Source: Firmicutes bacterium UBA3914 (GTDB taxonomy: Bacteria; Bacillota; Limnochordia; Darwinibacteriales; Darwinibacteriaceae). Taken from it: a DNA stretch of 21,459 nt. The stretch lies in NCBI GenBank assembly GCA_002391385.1, contig DGEY01000040.1, positions 41,230-62,688 of the forward strand, in the 5' to 3' direction. Made by a program: the position numbers and the translations under genes. Under the pieces are notes generated by a model. It made no database searches. It was given only the letters and a program-made list of their open reading frames with translations, and had not been told where the DNA came from. This document shows positions 13,816 to 21,416 of the stretch, in pieces; position 1 is the first letter of the stretch; each line of letters starts with the position of its first letter.

Positions 13816-14955
13816 TCAGCGCAGAAACGCCGCAGAAACCCGGTTTTCCAGGAATAAGCCCAGCTCTGTAACCCGCAGGCGGCCGTCCTTCTCCTCCGCC
13901 AGCCCCTGCTGGAGCAGCTGCTCAACGGCCTCCCCGTAAACCTCCCGCAAGCTGACCTGAAAGCGCCGGCGGAACTCCGCTTCAGAAACACCCTCCAAAA
14001 GGCGCATACCCACCATCATGGTTTCATCCATCTCCTGATCCCTGCCAACCTCTTCCCAGGTCAGGTAAGGGGGCTTTCCTTCTGCCCAGGAGCGGATGTA
14101 TCCTTCCACATCGGGGGCGTTCTGGTAGCGGCAGCCGCCAAGATACCCGGTGGCACCGCTGCCCAGGCCGATGAAGGGCAGGTTATGCCAGTAGAGCAGA
14201 TTGTGCCGGCACCTGTGGCCGGGCAGGCAGAAGTTTGAGATCTCGTAGTGTTCATAGCCCGCTCCCTGCAGCACCTCCCGGGCCAACTGGTACATATCCG
14301 CCTGTTCGTCCTCCCCCGGCAGCTCCACCAGGCCCTGCTCATGCCAGGAAGCCAGCGGCGTCCCCGGTTCCAGGATCAGGGCGTAGCAGGAAAGATGGGT
14401 AGGCTCCAGGGCCAGGGCTGCTTCCAGGGTGGCCCGCCAGTGGGCCAGGTCCTGGCCGGGCAGGCCAAACATCAGGTCTAGATTGATCTCCCGGATGCCA
14501 GCTGAGCGCAGGCTGCGTACACTGGCCCCGATGTCTTCCGCCCGGTGCAGCCTGCCGATTGCCGTCAGGAGCTCATTTTGAAAGGCCTGGGCCCCCAGAC
14601 TTACCCGGTTTACCCCGGCCCCGGCCAGGAGCTCAGCTCCCTGGGGAGTAACTGACTGGGGATTGGCCTCAATGGTGACCTCGGGATCGGATGTAAAGGG
14701 AAGCTCCGCCAGGAGAAAGGCGATCAGCTGGGCCAGCTTTTCCGGGGGAATCAGGGTGGGCGTGCCCCCGCCAAAGAACAGACTGTCCAGGGGCCCGTTG
14801 GCCCAAAGCTTCCTGTAGTAGAGGGCTTCACGGCGCAGAGAAACAAGATAGCTGTCGACAAGGCCGGGAAAATCCGCCTCACCGACAACTATCGAATGGA
14901 AGTCGCAGTAATGGCATTTGCGTGCACAAAACGGGATGTGGACATAGACACCCAT
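13816..14955 (-). CDS. hemW: Heme chaperone HemW (radical SAM)
   Basis: A 379-residue HemN-like radical SAM protein of the HemW type, which binds heme and is thought to insert it into target proteins. The cluster motif is C10, C14 and C17 in CARKCHYCDFH. FFGGGTPTLIP (60-70) is the glycine-rich SAM motif. HNLLYW (251-256) is the HNxxYW heme-binding signature that distinguishes HemW from coproporphyrinogen dehydrogenase HemN, together with the missing N-terminal extension. The C-terminal winged-helix-like part ends near VTELGLFLENRV. The ATG at 14955 is preceded by AGGTGG overlapping the lepA stop eight bases away, so it is co-transcribed with lepA. Older annotations call it oxygen-independent coproporphyrinogen III oxidase; that reaction is unlikely. 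Confidence 0.96.
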   Translation of the reverse strand: MGVYVHIPFCARKCHYCDFHSIVVGEADFPGLVDSYLVSLRREALYYRKLWANGPLDSLFFGGGTPTLIPPEKLAQLIAFLLAELPFTSDPEVTIEANPQSVTPQGAELLAGAGVNRVSLGAQAFQNELLTAIGRLHRAEDIGASVRSLRSAGIREINLDLMFGLPGQDLAHWRATLEAALALEPTHLSCYALILEPGTPLASWHEQGLVELPGEDEQADMYQLAREVLQGAGYEHYEISNFCLPGHRCRHNLLYWHNLPFIGLGSGATGYLGGCRYQNAPDVEGYIRSWAEGKPPYLTWEEVGRDQEMDETMMVGMRLLEGVSEAEFRRRFQVSLREVYGEAVEQLLQQGLAEEKDGRLRVTELGLFLENRVSAAFLR

Positions 14956-14963
14956 ATAACCAC

Positions 14964-16757
14964 CTAATCTACCTTGAGGATGGCCATGAACGCTTCCTGG
15001 GGCACTTCCACATTCCCCAGGCTTTTCATGCGCTTCTTGCCCTCCTTTTGCTTTTCCAGGAGCTTGCGCTTGCGGCTCACATCACCGCCGTAGCACTTGG
15101 CCAAAACGTCCTTACGTAGAGCCCGCACCGTCTCCCGGGCGATGATCTTGCTGCCGATGGCCGCTTGAATGGGCACCTCAAACTGCTGGCGGGGGATAAC
15201 CTCTTTGAGCTTCTCCGCCAGCGCCCGGCCCCTGGCCATGGCCTTATCCCGGTGAACGATGATGGACAGGGCATCCACGGGATTCCCGTTGAGCAGGATG
15301 TCCAGTTTGACCACATCGGACTGTCGGTAGCCGATGAACTCGTAATCCAGGGACGCATAGCCCTTGGTGCGGGACTTCAAGCGGTCAAAGAAGTCCATGA
15401 GGATCTCCGCCAGGGGCAGGTCATACTCCAGCCGGGCCCGCTCAGGGGTGATGTACTCCATGGTGATGAAGGTGCCCCGCCGCTCCTGGCAGACCTCCAT
15501 GACCGCGCCGATGAACTCATCGGGCACCAAAACGGTGGCCCGGACAAAGGGCTCCTCAATGTGTTCCACATGGGTCATGGGGGGAAGCGCGGTGGGATTG
15601 TCGATCTCCTTGACCGTGCCGTCCTTAAGCACCACCCGGTACACCACGCTGGGCGCGGTGGTGATCAAATTGAGGTCGAATTCCCGCTCCAAGCGCTCCT
15701 GCACGATCTCCATGTGCAAAAGACCCAAGAATCCGCAGCGGTAGCCAAAGCCTAAAGCCGCGGAGGATTCCGCCTCGTAGGTGAGGGCCGCATCGTTGAG
15801 CTGCAGTTTGTCCAGGGCATCCCGCAGCAGCGTGTATTCTTCGTTCACAACTGGATAGAGCCCGCAGTAAACCATGGGTTTGGCCGGCCGGTAGCCCGGC
15901 AGGGGCTCCGCGGCCGGGTTATGGGCAGTGGTGATGGTATCCCCCACCCTGGTGTCCCGCACATCCTTCATGCTGGCCATGATGCAGCCCACTTCCCCAG
16001 GGCCTAGGGCCTGCACTGGTCTAAAACCCGGCTGCAAAACGCCCAGTTCCGTCACCTCAAACTGACGCCCGGTGCTCATCATCTGGATGGTGTCGCCCAG
16101 CTTGATCGTGCCATCAACCACCCGGGCATAGGCCACCGCACCACGGTATTGATCGTAATGGGAATCGAAGATCATGGCCCGGGTGGGTGCCGCAGCATCG
16201 CCCCGGGGGGGCGGAATGCGCTCCACGATGGCCTGCAGCACCTGGTCAATGCCCTGCCCGGTGCGCGCGCTCACCAGCACCGCTTCCTCGGCGGACAGAC
16301 CCACATCCTCCAGCTCGCGCTTAACCCTCTCCGGGTCGGCATTGGGCAGATCGATCTTGTTGATCACGGGGATGATCTCCAGGTCGTGCTCCAGGGCCAG
16401 ATAGAGATTGGCCAGAGTCTGGGCCTCCACACCCTGGGAAGCATCCACCACCAAGAGGGCGCCTTCACAGGCAGCCAGGCTGCGGGATACTTCGTAGGAG
16501 AAGTCCACGTGGCCCGGAGTATCGATCAGGTTGAGGATATACTCTTCCCCATCTTGAGCCCGGTAGATCAAGCGCACAGCCTTGAGCTTAATGGTGATGC
16601 CCCGTTCCCGTTCCAGTTCCATGGAATCCAGGACCTGCTCGGTCATCTCCCGCTTGCTCACGGCCTCAGTGGCCTCCAGGATGCGGTCCGCGAGGGTGGA
16701 TTTGCCGTGATCGATATGGGCAATTATGCAAAAATTGCGAATGTTCTTCTGGACCAT
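14964..16757 (-). CDS. lepA: Elongation factor 4 (LepA) GTPase
   Basis: A 597-residue translational GTPase LepA/EF4, which acts on ribosomes during elongation or initiation. The G1 motif AHIDHGKST is at 13-21. Further motifs are ERERGITIK, IDTPGHVDFSYEVSRSL and the NKIDLPNADP G4 box. The C-terminus has the LepA-specific domain ending with KRKLLEKQKEGKKRMKS, the hallmark separating it from EF-G. The ATG at 16757 gives the normal family length; the frame extends 17 codons upstream but these fall in the leader after the promoter at 16797-16824. GAAGGA lies about 12 bases upstream, a rather long spacing. hemW follows after eight bases. Confidence 0.98.
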   Translation of the reverse strand: MVQKNIRNFCIIAHIDHGKSTLADRILEATEAVSKREMTEQVLDSMELERERGITIKLKAVRLIYRAQDGEEYILNLIDTPGHVDFSYEVSRSLAACEGALLVVDASQGVEAQTLANLYLALEHDLEIIPVINKIDLPNADPERVKRELEDVGLSAEEAVLVSARTGQGIDQVLQAIVERIPPPRGDAAAPTRAMIFDSHYDQYRGAVAYARVVDGTIKLGDTIQMMSTGRQFEVTELGVLQPGFRPVQALGPGEVGCIMASMKDVRDTRVGDTITTAHNPAAEPLPGYRPAKPMVYCGLYPVVNEEYTLLRDALDKLQLNDAALTYEAESSAALGFGYRCGFLGLLHMEIVQERLEREFDLNLITTAPSVVYRVVLKDGTVKEIDNPTALPPMTHVEHIEEPFVRATVLVPDEFIGAVMEVCQERRGTFITMEYITPERARLEYDLPLAEILMDFFDRLKSRTKGYASLDYEFIGYRQSDVVKLDILLNGNPVDALSIIVHRDKAMARGRALAEKLKEVIPRQQFEVPIQAAIGSKIIARETVRALRKDVLAKCYGGDVSRKRKLLEKQKEGKKRMKSLGNVEVPQEAFMAILKVD

Positions 16758-16796
16758 ACTCTTACCAATTCCTTCACACCGTAATGACCTGCCGAT

Positions 16797-16824
16797 ATTA
16801 TAACACACGCCCCGCCGATTGCAA
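16797..16824 (-). promoter_or_regulatory. Sigma-A promoter for lepA-hemW
   Basis: On the minus strand a perfect TATAAT (16797-16802) follows TTGCAA (16819-16824) with a 16-base spacer; reading the -35 as TTTGCA gives 17. It starts about 20 bases after the murJ stop. The predicted start near 16790 gives a leader of about 33 bases. Confidence 0.8.
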
Positions 16825-16845
16825 AATCAGCCGGCCCATCAAGCT

Positions 16846-18441
16846 TTAGCCCTGCTGCCCAGCACCCCTTTTGCTGGAAAGCTTTGCTTTGAGCAAGCCC
16901 CACAGGAAGCGGACTTCATCCATGCGCAAAAGCGCGGCCAAGATCAGGTAGACAAGTACGCCCACGGCAATGGCACCCAGGGTCTGGGCTGCCTCCGCCG
17001 CTTTCCCCGCACTGGGCAGGCGGCTGCCCAACAAAGAAGCTGCCCAGGAAGCGGCAAAGCCCATGCAGGCCGAGGCGGCTGCCGCTTTGACGGTTGTGGT
17101 CAAAAGCTCTCCGCTGGCCAAACCGGGAAGCCTTCTGCTGAGGATGGCAAAGGCTAAGGCAGCATTCACCAGAGAACTCAAGGAGAAAGCCAGGGCCAGT
17201 CCCCCCGCCCCCAGCGCCGTCCCTCTTAAGAAGACCAAGCTGAGGAGGAGATTGATCGCCACGGTAAACAGGCCGATCTTCACCGGGGTCTTGGTGTCCT
17301 GGAGGGAGTAAAAGCCTCTGGTGGTCACCTGCAGAGCTGCCTGGGCAAACAGCCCCGGCACATAAAACAGCAGGGCAAAGGCGGTGGCCGCGGTGTCCGC
17401 CGCGCCAAACTCCCCGGCTTCAAAGAGCAAACGGACGATGGGCACCCGCAGCACAGCCATGCCCACCGCGGAGGGAATGGTGATGAAAAACACCGTGCGC
17501 AGGCCGAAGGAGAGGGTGCGGGTGAATTCCTGCGCTTCCTCCCGGGCCGCCAGGACCGCTAAGGTGGGAAAGACCGCCGTGGAGATGCCCATGGCGAAAA
17601 TGCCCAGGGGAAAATTGATCAGCCTGTTGGCCAGGCGCAGGGCCACAATGGAGCCCTCCTCCAGGGTCGAAGCCAGATTCTGCCCCACGATCACGTTCAC
17701 CTGGGCGATGGAAAGGCCCAAAATGGCAGGCAGCATCAGCTCCACCATACGCCGGATACCCGGGTGTTTGAAGTCCAGGACGCGCTGGTAGTATCCCTTC
17801 CCCCTGCGCCACACTTCCGGCAGCTGGATGGAGAAGTTACCCAAGGCGCCCAACACTGTCCCCACCGCCATGGACATGATGCCCACAATGGGGCCTAAAA
17901 CGTAGGCGCCGATAATCTGGGCGAGGTTGTAGATGATGGGGCCCAGGGCAGGCTGCAGGAAGATCTTGTAAGAATGCAGCACCCCCATGCACAAACCGGC
18001 CAAGGCGGTGAAAAACACCGCCGGGAAGGTTACCCGCATGAGCAGGATGAGCAGCTCCCTGTGCTCTCCGGTGAAACCCACCCCCACCAGGGGCGCCAGG
18101 ACAGGGGCAAAGATCACCCCCAGGATCATCAGGGCCAGCAGCAGCAAAAAAGTGGCGTTGAGGAAGATGCTCGCCACGTACCAAGCTTCCTTTTCTTGAT
18201 CTTTAGCCAAATACTGGGTGAAGACCGGAATAAAGGCGGAGCTCAGGGCTCCACCCACCAGCAGTTGGTACATGAGGTCCGGCAGGGCAAAGGCTGCAAA
18301 AAAAGCGTCGGTGGCGGCCGTCCTGCCGAAGACCTCCGCTATCGCCCGCTCCCGCACAAATCCCAGAATCCTGCTGACTAAGATGGCGGCCATAACGATG
18401 GTAGCTGCCCGTGTAACCTGTGCTCTGTTTTCTGTATCCAA
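16846..18441 (-). CDS. murJ: Lipid II flippase MurJ (MviN family)
   Basis: A 531-residue polytopic membrane protein with about 14 predicted helices, matching MurJ/MviN, which flips lipid II across the membrane for peptidoglycan synthesis. The opening TIVMAAILVSRILGFVRERA and ATDAFFAAFALPDLMYQLL are diagnostic, as is ALSSAFIPVFTQYL. In the second half, FPLGIFAMGISTAVFPTLA and TTRGFYSLQDTKTPVKIG are also typical. The start is TTG at 18441, with GAGGAG and GAGG upstream. It lies 62 bases after spoIIP with a hairpin between. In B. subtilis this position between spoIIP and lepA is held by a different gene (yqxA), so the placement suggests a link between wall synthesis and engulfment. No clear promoter is seen, so it may be read from spoIIP. 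Confidence 0.96.
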   Translation of the reverse strand: MDTENRAQVTRAATIVMAAILVSRILGFVRERAIAEVFGRTAATDAFFAAFALPDLMYQLLVGGALSSAFIPVFTQYLAKDQEKEAWYVASIFLNATFLLLLALMILGVIFAPVLAPLVGVGFTGEHRELLILLMRVTFPAVFFTALAGLCMGVLHSYKIFLQPALGPIIYNLAQIIGAYVLGPIVGIMSMAVGTVLGALGNFSIQLPEVWRRGKGYYQRVLDFKHPGIRRMVELMLPAILGLSIAQVNVIVGQNLASTLEEGSIVALRLANRLINFPLGIFAMGISTAVFPTLAVLAAREEAQEFTRTLSFGLRTVFFITIPSAVGMAVLRVPIVRLLFEAGEFGAADTAATAFALLFYVPGLFAQAALQVTTRGFYSLQDTKTPVKIGLFTVAINLLLSLVFLRGTALGAGGLALAFSLSSLVNAALAFAILSRRLPGLASGELLTTTVKAAAASACMGFAASWAASLLGSRLPSAGKAAEAAQTLGAIAVGVLVYLILAALLRMDEVRFLWGLLKAKLSSKRGAGQQG

Positions 18442-18476
18442 GCTTCCTCGCTCCTCTTTCTAGCAACAAATTGAAA

Positions 18477-18500
18477 GATTCGCCTTCCACGGGCAAAATC
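18477..18500 (-). other. Hairpin element between spoIIP and murJ
   Basis: On the minus strand GATTTTGCC (18492-18500) pairs with GGCGAATC (18477-18484), eight pairs with one bulged base, around a seven-base loop. It begins three bases after the spoIIP stop and is followed by the moderately T-rich TTTCAATTTGTTG. It may be a weak terminator for spoIIP or a regulatory element for murJ. I see no sigma-A promoter in this 62-base gap. Confidence 0.5.
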
Positions 18501-18503
18501 CTG

Positions 18504-19589
18504 TTAGAGGGCGCGCACCAGCACGCTGGCGAGAAGCTCCGCGGCCAAGAGCGCTTCTTCCAAGGTGTTTTCCACTGAACCCACTTCAAAAATGAGGCTC
18601 CCGGGATGCAGATGCTGGTTGTAACGGGCCTCTTTATGCACCTGTACAGGCCGCATCAGCCCCGGGTAGAGGGCATCGCCCAGGGCTTTGATCCGGTAAG
18701 CCAGGGCCAGGTTCTCCTGGTAGTTGGGGTGCTGCAGGGGGATGTTCTGGGCCGTGCCCACCACGATGGCGATGCGGGCCACCTCCCGCCCGTTGATCAA
18801 GATGGTGGGGCTGGGCACCCCCGCGTCCCGGTGCAGATCAATAACCAGATCGAAATCTTTCTGCCGGCTCAGAACTTCCCGCACGGTCCGCTCTGAGTTG
18901 GCATAGGAGCTGTTAATGCTGGGCAGGGTGTGGATCCTGGTCTCGTGGACGACCTTAACTCCCAAGCTGGTCAAGGCGTTGGACAGGTGACGGCCCACCG
19001 CCATCACCCCGGTGATGGTGGGGTCGGCCAGGCTGCGGAACTGATGGTGGGCCTGCCCGGGACTGCCCCCTTCCAGGGCTCGTCCCAAATACATTTCCGA
19101 AGTATGGGTGTGGTAGATCAAAACCTTCGGTGCGGCCCGGTCAACCAAGCCGCGTTCTGTTTCCCCCGCCGGCTCCAGGCGCGGCCTCACCGGCTCCGGC
19201 GCAAAGGAAAGCTCCTGGATAAACACAAAGGGCCTATCCTCCCACACCCGCATGTGCGCCACCACCTGCGGCGAAAAGGGCAGGGCCGCCTCCACCATGT
19301 GCAAAGGATCCCTCAAATCGTAATTGGTCAGCCAGTAGAGAAACAAGTGCATGTCCAAGCTGTGGTAATCCGGCTGAGCACCGCCGTAGGCCGGCAGACC
19401 CAGGTTCAACAGAGAGCGGGCGAGGGCATGGTCGAAGCCGCTGTCCTGACTGAGCAGATAGTAGCCGCTCAGGGACAGGGAAAGAAAAAACAGCGCCAAG
19501 AGCATCAGCGGAATAACCTGGAACTCCTGCCCCAATGCACTGGCCCGGCGGCGGATTCGTTTGTAGAACCGGCGGAGGCGCAGCCGCAT
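18504..19589 (-). CDS. spoIIP: Stage II sporulation protein P (engulfment amidase/endopeptidase)
   Basis: A 361-residue SpoIIP, the peptidoglycan amidase and endopeptidase that works with SpoIID and SpoIIM in engulfment. A very basic N-terminus (MRLRLRRFYKRIRRR) precedes one membrane segment at about 25-46, leaving the catalytic domain outside. Catalytic and zinc-binding motifs are HTHTSE (160-165), DLHRDA (251-256) and EVGS (335-338). The length is normal. The frame extends about 200 codons upstream across the divergent gerM, but the ATG at 19589, with GAGGTGG four bases upstream, is the only sensible start. A sigma-E-like promoter lies directly upstream (19612-19640). It is followed by murJ. 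Confidence 0.96.
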   Translation of the reverse strand: MRLRLRRFYKRIRRRASALGQEFQVIPLMLLALFFLSLSLSGYYLLSQDSGFDHALARSLLNLGLPAYGGAQPDYHSLDMHLFLYWLTNYDLRDPLHMVEAALPFSPQVVAHMRVWEDRPFVFIQELSFAPEPVRPRLEPAGETERGLVDRAAPKVLIYHTHTSEMYLGRALEGGSPGQAHHQFRSLADPTITGVMAVGRHLSNALTSLGVKVVHETRIHTLPSINSSYANSERTVREVLSRQKDFDLVIDLHRDAGVPSPTILINGREVARIAIVVGTAQNIPLQHPNYQENLALAYRIKALGDALYPGLMRPVQVHKEARYNQHLHPGSLIFEVGSVENTLEEALLAAELLASVLVRAL

Positions 19590-19610
19590 GTCACCACCTC
19601 TTCTCTTGGA

Positions 19611-19641
19611 GAATATATTTGTCTGCCTGGGAAAATATGAT
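19611..19641 (+). promoter_or_regulatory. Sigma-E-like promoter for gerM
   Basis: On the plus strand GAATATA (19611-19617) resembles a sigma-E -35. AATATGAT (19634-19641) resembles CATAnnnT, with A in place of the first C, 16 bases away. The predicted start near 19649 gives a leader of about 34 bases before gerM. The same two boxes serve the opposite promoter with their roles exchanged. Confidence 0.45.
19612..19640 (-). promoter_or_regulatory. Sigma-E-like promoter for spoIIP
   Basis: Reading the minus strand, TCATATT (19634-19640) matches the sigma-E -35 pattern kmATATT. Fourteen bases later AATATATT (19612-19619) matches the -10 pattern CATAnnnT except for the first base. The predicted start near 19605 is about 15 bases before spoIIP, which is a sigma-E gene in Bacillus. 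Consensus patterns are from memory of B. subtilis. The boxes coincide with those of the gerM promoter on the other strand. Confidence 0.55.
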
Positions 19642-19682
19642 AAACTCGTAGTAGCCAATTCTCCTCGGGAAGTGATGAAGCA

Positions 19683-20231
19683 ATGCGTGCCGCGAAAACT
19701 TTCCTCGTTGTGGTGCTGGTGGTGGGCCTGGCCGCCGGGCTGTGGGCACTGTTCTCCCTGTACAGCGAAGTAAAAGAGCTGCGCAGCATCCGGCAGATGC
19801 CAGCAGCTCCAGCCCCTGCCCAACAGGGACAGGAATACGCCACCATCTATCTTGTCAAGGCGGAACCCACCGAATTCCACCTGGTGCCGGTCCAGCGCAA
19901 GCTCGGCGGACCCGCCACCCCCCAAGCTGCACTGCAGGCCCTGATCAACGGACCCCTGGCCCACGAAGAGCTGTTCGCCTCGGTGCCAGCCAGCGTGCAG
20001 CTGCGGAGCCTGACAATCCAGGACGGCCTGGCCACCGCCGATTTCAGTTCCGAGATCGTTAAAGATTTCAACGGGGGCGCGCTGTTGGAGTCCTACCTGG
20101 TGACCGCCATCGTCAATACCCTCACAGAGTTTCCCCAGATCCAGCAGGTCCAGATCTTGGTGGAAGGGGAAGCGGTGGAGTCCATCGGCGGACACATTCT
20201 GGTGAGCAAGCCCCTGAGCAGGGGCCGTTAA
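19683..20231 (+). CDS. Membrane-anchored GerMN-domain protein (GerM-like)
   Basis: A 182-residue protein with one N-terminal membrane helix (about 5-27, TFLVVVLVVGLAAGLWALF) and a single extracytoplasmic GerMN domain (about 50-175) with ATIYLVKAEPTEFHLVPVQR, TPQAALQALINGP and GLATADFSSEIVKDF. B. subtilis GerM is a lipoprotein with two such domains and acts in engulfment and germination. Here there is one domain and no cysteine near the helix, so no lipoprotein anchor. It is the only complete plus-strand gene in the window, divergent from spoIIP and convergent with gpr. The ATG at 19683 has only a weak GGGAAGTGA about nine bases upstream. The family is clear; equivalence to GerM is inferred from domain and context. 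Confidence 0.88.
   Translation: MRAAKTFLVVVLVVGLAAGLWALFSLYSEVKELRSIRQMPAAPAPAQQGQEYATIYLVKAEPTEFHLVPVQRKLGGPATPQAALQALINGPLAHEELFASVPASVQLRSLTIQDGLATADFSSEIVKDFNGGALLESYLVTAIVNTLTEFPQIQQVQILVEGEAVESIGGHILVSKPLSRGR
20210..20225. other. Small hairpin at the gerM/gpr convergence
   Basis: GCCCCT (20210-20215) and AGGGGC (20220-20225) form a six-pair stem with a four-base loop in the last codons of gerM, two bases from the shared TTAA stop. Neither strand has a T run after it. It could weakly end transcription from either side, but it is not a classical terminator. Confidence 0.35.
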
Positions 20232-21292
20232 CTCAGGTACTTAAAGACCTCGTCGTAACTGACGCCCTCGTGGAAGGCGATGTTCAAGGCACCGGTAACC
20301 ACATCGGCCACCTCGTCAATGAGCAGGTCGATCTCTTTCGGTGTGACGATCATGCTGCCGAAGTAAGGATCCAGCACCTGGCTCATGAGCTGCCGCCGAT
20401 CCACCGAGGGATTGGCTTTGGGGGCCGCGGGTTTCTCTCCGCCCATGATCGCCCGGGGATCGATCTGGAACTCCGTGCGGCCGGAGGTGAGCCTTTCACT
20501 GTCCCGGTTGCCCTCCAAGAGGTTGAGGGCATCGGAGATGATGGTTACCGCATGCACCACCGTGGGCACACCCAGGGCGATCACGGGAATGCCCAGGGTC
20601 TCCCGGTTGATGGCCAGACGGCGGTTGCCCACGCCGGCTCCCGGGTTGATGCCCGTATCGGAGATCTGAATGGTGCTGCACAGGCGGTCCACGCTGCGGC
20701 TGGCCAAGGCATCGATGCAGATCACCGCCTTGGCGCCGATGCGGCTCACCACACCCATAATGATCTCCCCCGTCTCGATCCCGGTCAACCCCAGCACACC
20801 TGGGGCCAGGGCCGCCACGGGGCGCAAACCCTGGCGCAGCTCAGGAGGGGACAGCTCCAAGAGGTGGCGGGTAACCATGAGGTTTTCCAGAACTTTGGGT
20901 CCTAAGGAATCGGGGGTGGCATTCCAGTTGCCCAGCCCCACCACCAGTGCAGTGTCCTCATCCCCCAGGTTAGACTCTTGGAAGAACCACTGGATCTCTT
21001 CGGCCAAGAGCTGCGCGATCCGTTCATGGAGGTCCCGGTTGTGTTCCCGCAGACCGCTGGATTGGATGGTAGAATAGTTCCCGGGAGCTTTGCCCATCAT
21101 GCGGGCCCCCAGGTCGTTTTCCACCACCATCCTGGTGATGGTAATGCCCGGCTCCTGTTCGGTGTGCACCCGCACGCCGGGCAGCTCAGGCGGCCCCTCC
21201 TGTTCGATCACCGCTTGGTGGGATTCTAAGGCCAGATCTGTACGGATGTTGTACTTGTCAAAAAGCAGGTCTTCACTGGTTTCTTTTGGCAT
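20228..21292 (-). CDS. gpr: GPR endopeptidase (spore germination protease)
   Basis: A 354-residue GPR, the aspartic-type protease made as a zymogen in the forespore that degrades small acid-soluble proteins at germination. The N-terminal YNIRTDLALESH (about 14-25) is the region around the autoprocessing site, preceded by a short acidic propeptide. The core has LVVGLGNWNATPDSLGPKV, GLTGIETGEII, VICIDALASRSVDRLCSTIQ and GINPGAGVGNRR, all strongly conserved. The ATG at 21292 is chosen because GGAGG lies seven bases upstream; an ATG or GTG five codons earlier is less likely. A sigma-F/G-like promoter lies at 21314-21342. Its stop codon overlaps that of convergent gerM in TTAA. Confidence 0.97.
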   Translation of the reverse strand: MPKETSEDLLFDKYNIRTDLALESHQAVIEQEGPPELPGVRVHTEQEPGITITRMVVENDLGARMMGKAPGNYSTIQSSGLREHNRDLHERIAQLLAEEIQWFFQESNLGDEDTALVVGLGNWNATPDSLGPKVLENLMVTRHLLELSPPELRQGLRPVAALAPGVLGLTGIETGEIIMGVVSRIGAKAVICIDALASRSVDRLCSTIQISDTGINPGAGVGNRRLAINRETLGIPVIALGVPTVVHAVTIISDALNLLEGNRDSERLTSGRTEFQIDPRAIMGGEKPAAPKANPSVDRRQLMSQVLDPYFGSMIVTPKEIDLLIDEVADVVTGALNIAFHEGVSYDEVFKYLS

Positions 21293-21313
21293 GGTCTCTC
21301 CTCCCATCAGTGT

Positions 21314-21342
21314 TAGATTAACCTGAAGGAGAAACCTTATTC
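21314..21342 (-). promoter_or_regulatory. Forespore (sigma-F/G-like) promoter for gpr
   Basis: On the minus strand GAATA (21338-21342) and GGTTAATCTA (21314-21323) are separated by 14 bases. They match the sigma-F patterns GYWTA and GGnnAnAnTA at all but one defined base each. gpr is a sigma-F and sigma-G gene in B. subtilis. The predicted start near 21307 leaves a leader of about 15 bases. Consensus patterns are recalled, not computed. Confidence 0.55.
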
Positions 21343-21353
21343 ACCCCAGGCTA

Positions 21354-21382
21354 TTGAACAGTCTTCTTTCTAATGGAATAAT
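21354..21382 (+). promoter_or_regulatory. Sigma-A promoter for rpsT
   Basis: TTGAAC (21354-21359) and AATAAT (21377-21382) are separated by 17 bases. The -10 differs from TATAAT at one base and the -35 from TTGACA at two. It is divergent from the gpr promoter, whose -35 ends 11 bases away. The leader to rpsT would be about 28 bases. Confidence 0.65.
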
Positions 21383-21416
21383 CATAAAGTAATTTTGCCT
21401 GAGGAGGAGAACTGGT

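Noticed and set aside
19590..20195. Upstream extension of spoIIP by about 200 codons
   Set aside because: It runs antisense to gerM and across both promoters; SpoIIP homologues start at the basic MRLRLRR region, where a ribosome binding site is present.
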